A stretch of 64,000 nt of DNA from Blastocatellia bacterium (lineage in GTDB: Bacteria; Acidobacteriota; Blastocatellia; Pyrinomonadales; Pyrinomonadaceae), in the NCBI GenBank assembly GCA_016789265.1, contig JAEUQK010000023.1, positions 1 to 64,000 on the forward strand, written 5' to 3'. The position numbers and the translations under genes are program-made. Shown piece by piece: positions 50,831 through 60,524 of this stretch (positions are counted from its first letter, which is position 1; each line of letters starts with the position of its first letter). The notes below the pieces were generated by a model. It worked only from the letters and a program-made list of their open reading frames with translations. It was not told where the DNA came from and made no database searches.

Positions 50831-52162
50831 TCAAAGATAACTAAAGGCCCAATGCTTGTGCCTTCGTTTCATGTTCCCCCACCATACGCAAAGCGGATAA
50901 ATGATCACGAGCCCGGCTATCCACGCAAAATAGACAACCGGAAGCGAAAAACCGTTGTCGGGAGGAAGTTGCACGTCCGGCCCGAGAGAATGAAAGAAAT
51001 ATCCTATGTCCTTCCCGGCGATCAGACTCAAGCCGATGCCGAACAGATGTGCAGAGATCCACTGAAGTACATAGAAAAAGAGCGGAACACGTCCGAAAAC
51101 GATGGCGATCTTCTGCCAGATCGCGTGCCCGCTGATACGATCGGCCAGACCGAGAACGATCAGAGCCGGTCCAAGGGTCATCAGAAGGAATATCAGCGAC
51201 GGCGGATACTTTGTCGTGTTGAAGAATGAGACGATCGTGAATTCAGGTTCGGACAGATGCGGGACCGGAACGGTCGCGTTCGGGCCCAACTCACCTGCTT
51301 CGATTCTGTTTTTCACGCCCTCCACAAATTCCGCCTGATCTGTCCATTTGCTTGGATCGCCATAAAAGTTCGCAATTCGCAGACCTACGAACAGAACTGT
51401 GGCGACGATGCCAATGGCCAAGAGCCACTTGCGGCGGCGTTCAGAATCCCACGCATAGACCGAGCCCAGGGCATAACCCGCCGCCATCACGCCGATCCAT
51501 GGGATCAGCGGGTAGGCGACGAAAATGATCGAACCGCCAACAGGAATTACGCTCTGCTGATGGAGGATCAGCCACACTGCCTGCAGAAAGTCCGGCGAGC
51601 CGCCGAAAGCGACCTGAGGCGGCAGTTGATAGGCGTCGAGCAAATTGTGCAGAAGGATCATCACAAGGCCTGCGATGCCGACAGCTTTCAGGGGTAAATA
51701 GATAAGCGCAGCCATTACGATCATCGAAACACCGATGACCCATATCACCTGCGCCATTCCTAAGAAGGAGGAATAGTCGAAATTGAAAGTGATCAGAGAT
51801 CGGATGACCGTGAACTCAAGAACGACCAGCCAAAGTCCGCGCGTCCATAAAAACCGCGAAAGTTCGCGATTTGTCTTGCCATTCATCTTCTGCAGAGAGA
51901 TGCTGACGCCAGAAAGAAAGACAAACGCCGGGGCGCAAAAGTGCGTGATCCACCGAGTGAAAAAGACCGGAACGGTCGTGGTCGCCGGATCGGCCGGGTC
52001 GGAAATAAACGCGCCTTGATGAACAAAATCGCGTGTATGGTCGAGCAGCATTATCATCATTACGATGCCGCGAAGCAGATCGACCGCATAGATCCTCTGT
52101 TTTAGTTTTTCGGAACGTTCTTCGATCTCCATTAGGCTTGTTTGTACAGCAATGCTGTTCAA
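50831..52162 (-). CDS. Multi-span acyltransferase-like protein (DUF1624/HGSNAT type)
   Basis: The protein has 443 residues with about ten spans. The start RIYAVDLLRGIVMMIMLLDH is typical of the DUF1624/heparan-alpha-glucosaminide N-acetyltransferase group, where the conserved D, R and H face the membrane. It may move acyl groups onto envelope sugars. The C-terminal part (VPLFFYVLQWISAHLFGIGL) fits. Substrate unknown. Confidence 0.82.
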   Translation of the reverse strand: MNSIAVQTSLMEIEERSEKLKQRIYAVDLLRGIVMMIMLLDHTRDFVHQGAFISDPADPATTTVPVFFTRWITHFCAPAFVFLSGVSISLQKMNGKTNRELSRFLWTRGLWLVVLEFTVIRSLITFNFDYSSFLGMAQVIWVIGVSMIVMAALIYLPLKAVGIAGLVMILLHNLLDAYQLPPQVAFGGSPDFLQAVWLILHQQSVIPVGGSIIFVAYPLIPWIGVMAAGYALGSVYAWDSERRRKWLLAIGIVATVLFVGLRIANFYGDPSKWTDQAEFVEGVKNRIEAGELGPNATVPVPHLSEPEFTIVSFFNTTKYPPSLIFLLMTLGPALIVLGLADRISGHAIWQKIAIVFGRVPLFFYVLQWISAHLFGIGLSLIAGKDIGYFFHSLGPDVQLPPDNGFSLPVVYFAWIAGLVIIYPLCVWWGNMKRRHKHWAFSYL

Positions 52163-52192
52163 AAGTCATTAGAAAAGATGAGATCGAGTGAA

Positions 52193-52738
52193 TTATCTCG
52201 AACTCGCTAGCGCCAGCGCGTTCACAACACGCACCTTGGTTTCGGTATCAGGTATGTCCTGTTCATTCCACCATTCGAGCGTGCCGTGTTCGACGATCGC
52301 GCCCGCATCGATCAATATTTCGATCACCTCAGCATGTGACGGCTTATGTTCATTCACCGCCGACCAGAGAGCTTGTCCGAGAACGGTGCCGCCATACATG
52401 TTCTCTACCTCAAGTGAAATTCCTCGATCGATGAACAGCCTCGTGATCTCGGGATGGCCTCCGCTCGCCGCCCAATGCGGGCCGGCCAGCCACGCTTTCA
52501 TACCTGTGTACGGTTCAACTCCCGCCTCTAATAGATGCCTGGCCGTTACATATCTTCCGAGCATGCATGCGCAAGAGAGTGCTTCCGCAAGCATTTCGGG
52601 ATGATCATTTAACCTTCCTTCGTCAAACCAGCTCACGATCTGCCGGTCAAACCCGTCGGGCCCGCCGAGCATTTCTTCCAGCGCGGAAAAGTTGCCTTTT
52701 TCGAGGTGGAAGAATGTTTTTTGAAGCTTTTCATCCAT
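52193..52738 (-). CDS. Ankyrin-repeat protein
   Basis: The protein has 181 residues. Ankyrin units can be seen: ALSCACMLGRYVTARHLLEA, AGPHWAASGGHPEITRLFID, HAEVIEILIDAGAIVEHG. It has no signal peptide. It overlaps the VOC gene upstream by eight bases, so the two are translated together. Binding partner unknown. Confidence 0.8.
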   Translation of the reverse strand: MDEKLQKTFFHLEKGNFSALEEMLGGPDGFDRQIVSWFDEGRLNDHPEMLAEALSCACMLGRYVTARHLLEAGVEPYTGMKAWLAGPHWAASGGHPEITRLFIDRGISLEVENMYGGTVLGQALWSAVNEHKPSHAEVIEILIDAGAIVEHGTLEWWNEQDIPDTETKVRVVNALALASSR

Positions 52739-53147
52739 TTGCGTGTCGATCGACGCTCGACTGAAAGCAGATGTTGTAGTTGTCAGGGTCGCAAACGTAC
52801 AGCTGTTTCATTCCATAAGGCGCGACTTTCGGCGGGTCAGGCTCAAGCCCTTTCGAGCGTAGATATTCATAGGCAGCATCTACATCAGCACATCCAAAAT
52901 AAAAGCATGTATCGCTGTGCCACTCGGAGCGTTCTGCGGTCGGAGCATCAGGAACATTTCCGGCTTCGTATTGGTCGTTGAGCATCAGGTCGCAACCATC
53001 TGACCGAAGCCATACCCAGCTCGAATCGTCACCATTGCCCGAATCGCTGATCACTGCGAACCCAAGAACATCGCGGTAAAATGCGAGCGATCGCGGCATA
53101 TTGAAAACCTGAATCAGCGGCGTCAAGCCCTGGACCTCAATCGCCAT
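52731..53147 (-). CDS. VOC family protein
   Basis: The protein has 138 residues. It starts LTPLIQVFNMPRSLAFYRDV and ends DPDNYNICFQSS, with metal-site-like acidic residues, typical of glyoxalase/bleomycin-resistance folds. It sits between two ankyrin genes and overlaps both (8 and 11 bases). Substrate unknown. Confidence 0.85.
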   Translation of the reverse strand: MAIEVQGLTPLIQVFNMPRSLAFYRDVLGFAVISDSGNGDDSSWVWLRSDGCDLMLNDQYEAGNVPDAPTAERSEWHSDTCFYFGCADVDAAYEYLRSKGLEPDPPKVAPYGMKQLYVCDPDNYNICFQSSVDRHANG

Positions 53148-53973
53148 TGTCTTTGCTCTCCGGGACGTAATCGCCTAGAACTTTCCTCTCCATACCGTTG
53201 CCCCAACCGTTTCCATGATCGCTCGTTATCATTGCCGCTCCTCTCTCGCTGACATTGTGCGGAGGAAACGCGAGCAGCCTCAGTATTGAGCCGGGCCGAA
53301 GATGTTCGCTCGCCCACGAAAGCGGCGAATTCCCGTAAGCGTCCCGTGCCTCTATGTCCGCTCCGTTTTCGAGCAGATACGATATCATTGCTTCGTCGCC
53401 GTACGCAGCCGCACGATGAAGCGGGGTCTCGCCTTTTGTGCGTACATCGCGCATAAATGCGCCCGTTTCCTTGCCCGCGACCGTTTTGGTGTTAACATTT
53501 GCACCATTTTCGATCAAGACTTTCAGGACATATAGAAAGTGAGGCCTTCCCGCCTTGCACAAAGCACTGTGGAGCGGCGTCTCGCCCGTCTCCGCCACTG
53601 TCCAATTCACATTTGCACCGTGCTTGATCAAGAGATCTGCAACCTTCCAATGCCCGAAGAACGAAGCGTTGCCGAGTTCCTGATCGATATCAATGCTGGA
53701 GAGATCTCCGCCGGCGTTCAAAACCGCTTTCAGCGCCGTTGTGTCGTTATAGTAAACGAACCACGGAAGAGGCTTAACTTCACCTTCATGCAAAACTGAT
53801 CGCCAATTCGGCAACGCGATGAGATCGAACACGAGGTCAGTTCGGCCGCGGCTGATCCCATCGCGAATTACATCCTTGTCCATTAGATAGCCAAAGGTTA
53901 ACACGGTATCGCGGCAGCAACACGAACTTTCTTTTCTCAGACCGCATTGCGTCTGTTTCGGTTCCGTGGCCAT
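53137..53973 (-). CDS. Ankyrin-repeat protein
   Basis: The protein has 278 residues if the first ATG is used; ATG 53883 (MDKDVIRDGISRGRTD) is a good alternative since the first 30 residues are Cys-rich and odd, and neither start has a clear ribosome site. About four ankyrin units are seen (GNASFFGHWKVADLLIKHGA; GETPLHSALCKAG; GETPLHRAAAYGDEAMISYL; DAYGNSPLSWASEH). It overlaps the VOC gene and converges on no other. Its start region faces the 54031 gene. Confidence 0.8.
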   Translation of the reverse strand: MATEPKQTQCGLRKESSCCCRDTVLTFGYLMDKDVIRDGISRGRTDLVFDLIALPNWRSVLHEGEVKPLPWFVYYNDTTALKAVLNAGGDLSSIDIDQELGNASFFGHWKVADLLIKHGANVNWTVAETGETPLHSALCKAGRPHFLYVLKVLIENGANVNTKTVAGKETGAFMRDVRTKGETPLHRAAAYGDEAMISYLLENGADIEARDAYGNSPLSWASEHLRPGSILRLLAFPPHNVSERGAAMITSDHGNGWGNGMERKVLGDYVPESKDNGD

Positions 53974-54030
53974 AAGCTATTACAGAATTCGATCGTTTTT
54001 CACGCGTTATCGATCGGGAGTTAGAAAAGA

Positions 54031-56148
54031 ATGAGATCGAGCATTGTCGCAATCCTCTTGTGCTGTCAGTTCATCAACGTCGCCGCAGCCGCGGTCGGCC
54101 ATCGCGATGCCATTCGACCGGAAAGGGGCGAGCCGGTCGACGCTGTTTCAAAGTTTCGAAGTCCTGACGCGCTTATCTTCGACGCCGAGTTGACGAAGCT
54201 GGCTCCCGAAAGCGATATCTCAAACGCTCTCGAAGCCCAATCTGAATACTTCTTAGACCGTTTCCGCGAGGCGACGAAAGAGCAATTTGGCAAAGCGGTC
54301 GAGAAGTCGCGTTTGCTCAACAAGAAGCGGATCGGCGAAGCGTCAGCCAAGCCTCCGGCAAAGCGGAGTCCGAGGATCTATGGTAAGAGCCAACTTCCAG
54401 CCGACTTCCTTGAACCGGGCATGATTCCGGCCGCCGAGTACCCGACCCGGCCTGCAGATCCAGCTGACGGTATCGACGTCGTAGAAGTGGAGACGGACAC
54501 CAGCTTTAGATCGACCGCAACCGAACAAAAGGTGACTGACCTGCCTGAAGCGACCGTAACACGGGTCCAGGCCGTTGATTCCGAAGTTGGTTTCGACGGA
54601 AAGAATACGATGTCCAAACGAATGTCGACCGACGAGACCGTTGAAAGCGCTTCCAAATCCGATGCCAAAAAAGTAACAAAAACGTCGAAGAACTCGTTCG
54701 CGGCCGCCTTTGAGATCTGTCCGGACTTTGAAGGTGTCGTTCGCGGAACCGGAACCGTAAAATTCTATTCGCAAACGACCATTAACACGGGACGGCAGCT
54801 TGCCGCTCTGACCACAGACTTCACCGTAGATTTCAGGGTAACGGCATATGTCAACGACGACGCCGAAATGACCCATTTCGATCTAAAGGGAACCGCGATC
54901 GAAAAAACGCTGGGATTTGACCGTGCGCGGCGGCTCGACCTGATAACGTCTACCAACGGTGTTACGGACGGAACGCGTTCCGCGTTCATTCAGTTCGAAA
55001 ACAACACTCCTCCGCGATCCGTGGAGAGCGAATTCGGCGGAAAGAGGTCCGTCTCCGCGGAATTGGGAAACGGTACTTCCAAGCCGCTGCCAACCAATAC
55101 CAGCGCCGACAATCTCCGGCTGGACCAGGCGTCCAGACTGGCGTCGGAAGCGTTCGTAATTGATCTCGATCTATTGATGCGGTCGTCGATCTCACGGTGG
55201 CAAAACTACGAATGCGTTACCGTAAAGTGCACCGCGCCGAAGACATCGCTAATGCCGAACGAATCGGTAGACGTAGCTGCCGTCAGCGTCAGCAATCTCG
55301 ACCAGAGCAAATTCAACGCGAAGCTGAACGGCACAGGAACGCGGTCAGTTACGCCCGAAGTTCAGGACGCAAAGCCGAGCGCGATCTACTCGCTGACCGC
55401 TCCGGATAAGGAAAAGGCGACCCTTATTGTTAAGTCGGTATCTCGCCGCGGCATCGGCCTTGAAGTGCTCGAGATCCCTGTCGAAGAGTCCAAAAAGAAA
55501 CCGCCCGTTAAGAAAGGACCGCCGCCTCCGAAGGCCACCGTTCCGATCTGGACGGGCACGGTCAAGGCCGTTCGCACTTACAAAAATTTTGAACGCGGAA
55601 AGGCCGACGGAAGGCTGCTGCGTCAGCTGCGCAATGTCGAATCGACATATAACATCGAGATCCTCCTCACGGGAGACCGTGACCTGTCGGGCGGGATAGT
55701 TAATAATTTTATCGGCAATGCCCGGGCAGGTTATGTGAAGGAAGAGACGCGTGAACGGCTATACGCGTCCGGGAGAATGAGCTGCAACTCCAGCATTATC
55801 GAGAGCCCTGAAACGCAGAAGAATATCCTGACCTATCGCGGCGATTCTTCCGGACGGGTCAACGTGGCGGTCGCGATCAACGGCAGCATCGCCCACATCG
55901 ACTTCTCGCCTCTTCCGCTGCAAGCGGCTTTTACGCACGCCTATATCTACGAAACGGCCTGTCCCTCATATAACAATGTGAATACAAAGACAGTGCGTTC
56001 GGAACATCTGATCGATGTAACGGAGTCGGGTTTTGAGGTCGATTTCAGTATCGATCCTTCGGCTGCGAACGTGCTGACTGGCAGCAAGACCGTGACTGAG
56101 AGCGACGGAAGTGAGACGACCTATACTTGGAATCTCTCACGCGTATAA
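54031..56148 (+). CDS. Large secreted protein, unknown
   Basis: The protein has 705 residues. Signal peptide (SSIVAILLCCQFINVAAAA). No catalytic motif, repeats or membrane spans are obvious. Part of the middle is beta-rich (VVRGTGTVKFYSQTTINTGR; NVAVAINGSIAHIDFSPLPL) with a Lys/Pro-rich hinge (KKKPPVKKGPPPPKATV) at about residue 490. It may be an envelope or extracellular protein. No family recognised; codon use is like its neighbours. Confidence 0.65.
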   Translation: MRSSIVAILLCCQFINVAAAAVGHRDAIRPERGEPVDAVSKFRSPDALIFDAELTKLAPESDISNALEAQSEYFLDRFREATKEQFGKAVEKSRLLNKKRIGEASAKPPAKRSPRIYGKSQLPADFLEPGMIPAAEYPTRPADPADGIDVVEVETDTSFRSTATEQKVTDLPEATVTRVQAVDSEVGFDGKNTMSKRMSTDETVESASKSDAKKVTKTSKNSFAAAFEICPDFEGVVRGTGTVKFYSQTTINTGRQLAALTTDFTVDFRVTAYVNDDAEMTHFDLKGTAIEKTLGFDRARRLDLITSTNGVTDGTRSAFIQFENNTPPRSVESEFGGKRSVSAELGNGTSKPLPTNTSADNLRLDQASRLASEAFVIDLDLLMRSSISRWQNYECVTVKCTAPKTSLMPNESVDVAAVSVSNLDQSKFNAKLNGTGTRSVTPEVQDAKPSAIYSLTAPDKEKATLIVKSVSRRGIGLEVLEIPVEESKKKPPVKKGPPPPKATVPIWTGTVKAVRTYKNFERGKADGRLLRQLRNVESTYNIEILLTGDRDLSGGIVNNFIGNARAGYVKEETRERLYASGRMSCNSSIIESPETQKNILTYRGDSSGRVNVAVAINGSIAHIDFSPLPLQAAFTHAYIYETACPSYNNVNTKTVRSEHLIDVTESGFEVDFSIDPSAANVLTGSKTVTESDGSETTYTWNLSRV

Positions 56149-56214
56149 AAGAGCATGGCGATCATGGCCGGGCGCATCACTGATCGGGGTTCGCGGCATA
56201 TTTCCTTCGCTTGA

Positions 56215-56499
56215 TCAGGCAGCCTTGCCCGAAACGCCGGATCTGGCCGCCGAGATCTCTCTCGCACGCTGGGCCTCTGTTTCGCGGTCTCGCGGCGGGG
56301 AAGTTGTGACAAGCGTATTAAGCATTTCTTGTGCGGCCGCCGCGACGCGCTCGACCGCCAAATTAAACGCTTCCTCATTCACCTTTGACGGCTTGTTCAT
56401 TCCCGACAATTTCCGAACAAACTGCAGTGCCGAAGCCTGCACCTCATCGGACGTCGCCGGCGGCTCGAAATTGAAAAGCGTCTTTATATTTCGGCACAT
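56215..56499 (-). CDS. DUF2277 protein
   Basis: The protein has 94 residues. It starts CRNIKTLFNFEPPATSDEVQ and goes on ASALQFVRKLSGMNKPS, the standard DUF2277 pattern. Function unknown. It lies one base after the methyltransferase gene upstream, so both are probably one unit. Confidence 0.88.
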   Translation of the reverse strand: MCRNIKTLFNFEPPATSDEVQASALQFVRKLSGMNKPSKVNEEAFNLAVERVAAAAQEMLNTLVTTSPPRDRETEAQRAREISAARSGVSGKAA

Positions 56500-56500
56500 A

Positions 56501-57523
56501 TCATTTGTATGCCACGGCTGCGCTTGCCGGTCCCGCCAGATGAATTACCTCGGTACGCTTAAAACCGGCCTCCTTGCACCACCCGTCGAAATCGGCACCT
56601 GAATAATCGAATGCCTCGCCAAACTCGATCAGCATATTCAACGACATCATCAGTCCGAACGCATTCTCTCGGCGCGAGTCGTCGATCAATGCTTCGATCA
56701 CGATATACGCACCTCCTGCAGGAAGCGCCTCGTAGGCCTTGCGGATAAGCATCTTCTTTTTCTCAAGATTCCAATCGTGCAGGATCATGCCCATTGTGAT
56801 CACATCTGCCTTTGGCAATTCATCGGAAAAGAAGTCGGGCACCTTTGTGTGGACGCGATCGGATAATCCGGCAGCTTCGATCTTTTTGGCCGCGATCGCA
56901 GTTGCGGGCGGCAGATCGGCTGAGGTTATCGTGAGATGGGGATGCTTTTGCGCGACGATCATCGAAAGCGTTGCGGCCGCTCCGCCAACATCGCAAAGCG
57001 AATGAAATCTGGAAAAGTCGAACTTGTCGGCAAGCGCCATAAAATTGCCAGCAGAGATCCCCGCCATTGCGTCCATGAACTGTTCCAGCCGATCCGGTTC
57101 TCGATATAGCTCTTCGAAAACACCTTCGCCACCGTGCTTTGTCTCGTTTTGGGCTTTACCTGTTTTAAGGGCCTCAGTAAGATCTCCCCAAAATGGGTAA
57201 AGCCGCGCATTTGCCATCTCCAGGAAACCGCCCATGAACGCTGGACTAGCCCTGTCGAGAAATAAGGCCGTTTCCGGGGTATTCCTGTAATGCGAATACG
57301 GGCCGTCGCCGTCACGTTCCAGAAACTTAAGAGCGACAAGCGTGTCGAAGAAATCGGGATTTGACCTTGGGTGGAGGCCCAGTTCTTCCTGAAGCTCGGT
57401 ACCCGTTTTTGCCTCCCCTCCGAGCTTTGTGAACAGTCCGAGTTCGATGGCCGACAATAAGACCTTCGCCGGCCGGAATATCGTGCTGGCCTCCATTGTC
57501 TCGGCAAATGCGGGCAGGCGCAT
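56501..57523 (-). CDS. O-methyltransferase (ASMT/HIOMT-like)
   Basis: The protein has 340 residues. A winged-helix dimerisation part (residues 20-100; ELGLFTKLGGEAKTGTELQE) precedes a SAM domain (HSLCDVGGAAATLSMIVAQK; ITMGMILHDWNLEKKKMLI with the catalytic His-Asp). This is the layout of small-molecule O-methyltransferases. Substrate unknown. TTTGAGGG precedes the ATG. Confidence 0.85.
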   Translation of the reverse strand: MRLPAFAETMEASTIFRPAKVLLSAIELGLFTKLGGEAKTGTELQEELGLHPRSNPDFFDTLVALKFLERDGDGPYSHYRNTPETALFLDRASPAFMGGFLEMANARLYPFWGDLTEALKTGKAQNETKHGGEGVFEELYREPDRLEQFMDAMAGISAGNFMALADKFDFSRFHSLCDVGGAAATLSMIVAQKHPHLTITSADLPPATAIAAKKIEAAGLSDRVHTKVPDFFSDELPKADVITMGMILHDWNLEKKKMLIRKAYEALPAGGAYIVIEALIDDSRRENAFGLMMSLNMLIEFGEAFDYSGADFDGWCKEAGFKRTEVIHLAGPASAAVAYK

Positions 57524-57573
57524 GCCCTCAAATTGGTTGAAAAATAATAGGGGAATGGAGAAAAGCGGTCAAA

Positions 57574-58014
57574 TCAAGGCTGCTGTTGCCGTAGGTACCA
57601 TTCCTTTCGGATCAGCCCGCCGGTGATCTCATAGATCACTGTTCCGTAAAATTCCACGGGCTTGCCTTCAGCAGTTCCATAGATCTTTTCTTTGTCGATA
57701 ACAAATTTTCCGTCCACTATCCGATCAACTATTTCGACCTTCAGCTTAAAGTTTGGATCGAGAACGCGGGCAAACTTCTTGCGGATCTCGTCATGGCCTT
57801 TCAGGATGACCTCGCCGCTCGGCAGCGCATACGCGGTAGAATCCGGAGCATATGCTTTCAAGATGCCGTCCATATTGCGAGCGTTATACGCATCGACCAA
57901 CGACTGAGCGACTTGCTCTGGTGCTTTCGTTTCCATTTGGGCCTTGGCCGAACCGGCAAAGGCGAAGAAGCACATCGCACCGAAAACGATCGTTCCGGCG
58001 TTCCGAAATTTCAT
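57574..58014 (-). CDS. Secreted SnoaL/DUF4440-like protein
   Basis: The protein has 146 residues. The ATG at 58014 is chosen because TAGGAGAG lies just upstream; a longer in-frame ORF has no such site. Signal peptide (GTIVFGAMCFFAFAGSAKA), then VAQSLVDAYNARNMDGILKA, YALPSGEVILKGHDEIRKKF, typical of the NTF2/SnoaL fold. Function unknown. Confidence 0.8.
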   Translation of the reverse strand: MKFRNAGTIVFGAMCFFAFAGSAKAQMETKAPEQVAQSLVDAYNARNMDGILKAYAPDSTAYALPSGEVILKGHDEIRKKFARVLDPNFKLKVEIVDRIVDGKFVIDKEKIYGTAEGKPVEFYGTVIYEITGGLIRKEWYLRQQQP

Positions 58015-58024
58015 TTGGTCTCTC

Positions 58025-58699
58025 CTAGATCTTCGTTTTGACCAACCAGTCCTTGAGCACTCTTGCCATCTCGGCGAACACATCTTCGTCAGATTTCCGC
58101 ATTTTTTTCAGCACTTTGTAACCGTGATTTGCTGTGTCGGCCTTGTGAAGCGTTGCACGCCTTCCAAGCTTTTCGATCGCCGGTTCGAGCAGATCGAGCG
58201 TCGCCAATTCATCTCGGGTTCCCGAAAGGAACAGCATCGGGATCTTGATGCGAACGAGGTGTTCTGCGCGTTTTGTATCGGGCCGTCCGGCAAGATGCAG
58301 TGGGAATGAAAACAAAACAAGCCCTTTTACATTCTCAAGTGGCTCTTCGCTCTGTGCCGTCGTCGTCATCCGCCCGCCGAACGAATGCCCGCCAGCAAGC
58401 AGCGTCAGATCGGGAGCCGCCTCATGCGCCGCCTTTACCGCATTGCGGATCGTCTCAATACAAACCGCCGCCGGATCTCGTCCGCCGCCTTTTTCAGAAT
58501 AAGGAAAGTTGTATCGAAACGTCGCGATCTTCCGCTCGGCCAGAGCATCCGCGATCGCAGCAAGCGTCGCATGCCGCATGTTCGTCGACGCACCATGGCC
58601 GAGCACCAGCAAATGCGTCGCACTCTCAGGGCATAACAGAAGTGCTGAGACTTCGCCTTTTTCGGGTGAAGCGACGATCTTAAACTCTTTCGTCGACAT
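58025..58699 (-). CDS. KANL3/Tex30-type alpha/beta hydrolase-like protein
   Basis: The protein has 224 residues. Pattern: LLVLGHGASTNMRHATLAAI, nucleophile elbow AGGHSFGGRMTTTAQS with Ser, IPMLFLSGTRDELA with Asp, and TANHGYKVL with His. This gives a plausible Ser-Asp-His triad. The bacterial members of this family have no settled substrate. It lies two bases from the homogentisate dioxygenase gene upstream. Confidence 0.83.
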   Translation of the reverse strand: MSTKEFKIVASPEKGEVSALLLCPESATHLLVLGHGASTNMRHATLAAIADALAERKIATFRYNFPYSEKGGGRDPAAVCIETIRNAVKAAHEAAPDLTLLAGGHSFGGRMTTTAQSEEPLENVKGLVLFSFPLHLAGRPDTKRAEHLVRIKIPMLFLSGTRDELATLDLLEPAIEKLGRRATLHKADTANHGYKVLKKMRKSDEDVFAEMARVLKDWLVKTKI

Positions 58700-58701
58700 C
58701 T

Positions 58702-59988
58702 CTACGTTCTAAAAAGTTTCTTCAATCCCTGCCATACATCGCTGTAATTATGCTGAAGTTCCGCGCAGTCCATCGCGAACTTTGTCGGGCGGATGATGTA
58801 TCGCGACTCGAACATGAACGCCATCGTGCCCGAAAGTTTCTGCGGTTTCAGTTCTGTATTAGATGCTTTTTCAAACGCGTCCAGGTCCGGGCCGTGTGCC
58901 GACATTTGGTTGTGGAGCGATCCGCCTCCGGGTACAAAACCTTCTTCTTTGGCGTCGTACTGGCCATAGATCAGGCCCATGTATTCGCTCATCGTGTTGC
59001 GGTGATACCACGGCGGTCGGAACGTGTCCTCGCCAACGAGCCAGCGATCTGGGAAGATAACGAAATCGCAATTTGCAACCCCGGGTTCCCCGCTCGGTGA
59101 CGTCAGCACGGTAAAGATCGACGGATCGGGATGGTCGAAGGAGATAGACCCGATCGTGTTGAACCGCCGCAGGTCGTATTTGTAAGGGGCGTAGTTGCCA
59201 TGCCACGCGACGACGTCGAGCGGGGAATGGTCGATCTCACACGACCAAAGGTTCCCGCCGAACTTCGCCACCTGCTCGAATTCACCGTCTATGTCCTCAT
59301 ACCACGCGACCGGCGTTTCGAAATCCCGCGGATTTGCCAGGCCGTTTGCGCCGATCGGCCCGAGGTCGGGCAATCGAAACTGAGCACCGTAGTTCTCGCA
59401 AATATACCCGCGCGCGTCGCCGTCGGGCAGTTCGACTCTGAACTTCAACCCGCGAGGCAGGCAGCACACTTCCCCGGGTCCGATCTCCACGACACCCAGT
59501 TCCGTTAGGAAGCGAACGCGGTTCCGCTCCGCGACGACGAGCATCTCGCCATCGGCGTTATAAAAGAAGCGGTCCGTCATCGGCTTGTTGGCCCGGAATA
59601 TGTGCACCGCGATGCCGGCCTGCGAGAAAAGTTCGCCGTTGCCCGCGATCGTCACGATCCCGTCGATGAAGTCGGTCGGCTCATCGGGCAGCGGCAGCGG
59701 ATCCCAACGAAGCTGATTTGGGGTCGTCACGACCTCATCGAACGGGGATGAACGCCAAAGCTTGTTATCGCGTTGCTGGAACGGTTTGTGCATCACGCTC
59801 GGGCGAATGCGATAGGTCCACGTCCGCTTATTCCCGCTGCGCGGCACTGTGAACGCCGTCCCAGAAAGCTGTTCGGCATAAAGCCCAAGCGGAGCCTTCT
59901 GCGGCGAATTTCGCCCAACGGGCAACGCACCTTCGACCGCTTCGATGGCGAACTCGTTTCCAAAACCGGTCTGATATTTTAGTTCCAT
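58702..59988 (-). CDS. hmgA: Homogentisate 1,2-dioxygenase
   Basis: The protein has 428 residues, normal length. It starts [20 protein letters not shown], a family hallmark, and contains the conserved iron-site region [11 protein letters not shown] and [20 protein letters not shown]. It opens the homogentisate ring to maleylacetoacetate in tyrosine breakdown. The next steps (maleylacetoacetate isomerase, fumarylacetoacetase) are not in the window. hppD lies upstream in the same direction with a GNAT gene between. Confidence 0.95.
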   Translation of the reverse strand: MELKYQTGFGNEFAIEAVEGALPVGRNSPQKAPLGLYAEQLSGTAFTVPRSGNKRTWTYRIRPSVMHKPFQQRDNKLWRSSPFDEVVTTPNQLRWDPLPLPDEPTDFIDGIVTIAGNGELFSQAGIAVHIFRANKPMTDRFFYNADGEMLVVAERNRVRFLTELGVVEIGPGEVCCLPRGLKFRVELPDGDARGYICENYGAQFRLPDLGPIGANGLANPRDFETPVAWYEDIDGEFEQVAKFGGNLWSCEIDHSPLDVVAWHGNYAPYKYDLRRFNTIGSISFDHPDPSIFTVLTSPSGEPGVANCDFVIFPDRWLVGEDTFRPPWYHRNTMSEYMGLIYGQYDAKEEGFVPGGGSLHNQMSAHGPDLDAFEKASNTELKPQKLSGTMAFMFESRYIIRPTKFAMDCAELQHNYSDVWQGLKKLFRT

Positions 59989-60065
59989 ACCTGAGAATTC
60001 TGCCCGCGGATAACGCGAATGTCACGAAAGGGATGCCGGTATCATGGGTATATCGACATTATGGC

Positions 60066-60524
60066 TCATGAGAGCACACCCGCACGCGGAGGGTCCCGCC
60101 GCATTAGGCAGATATCGATCCCTGGCCCGAAACCGTCGGGCGTGTGTTCAACCGTGCGAAAGCCATATTTCTCATAAAACCCTTCGGTATGCTGCGATGT
60201 GCTTATGACCATGGACCTATCGCCGAAGATCTCCTGTGATCGCTCGATGCGGTACTGAGTCAGCAACTTGCCAAGGCCGGTTCCGAGGTGATTTTCGTGG
60301 ATCATGCCCCAGCAAAGAGATACGGTGTCGTCATCATTCAATGCTATGCCGCCTGAACCGATCACCTCGCTATCGATCTCGATAACGAAATAGTCCTCGG
60401 AACGAACATCCGCCAAAAACGACCGAAGACCAGCCTCTTCAGACGGCCCGAAGTATTTTGGAATATTCGAACGAAATACTGCTACTAAGGACTCGACATC
60501 ATCCGCCCTATACGGCCGGATCAT
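60066..60524 (-). CDS. GNAT-family N-acetyltransferase
   Basis: The protein has 152 residues. It starts [20 protein letters not shown] and contains [20 protein letters not shown], the acetyl-CoA loop, and [20 protein letters not shown]. Its start overlaps the hppD stop by four bases, so they are translated together. Acceptor unknown. Confidence 0.85.
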   Translation of the reverse strand: MIRPYRADDVESLVAVFRSNIPKYFGPSEEAGLRSFLADVRSEDYFVIEIDSEVIGSGGIALNDDDTVSLCWGMIHENHLGTGLGKLLTQYRIERSQEIFGDRSMVISTSQHTEGFYEKYGFRTVEHTPDGFGPGIDICLMRRDPPRAGVLS

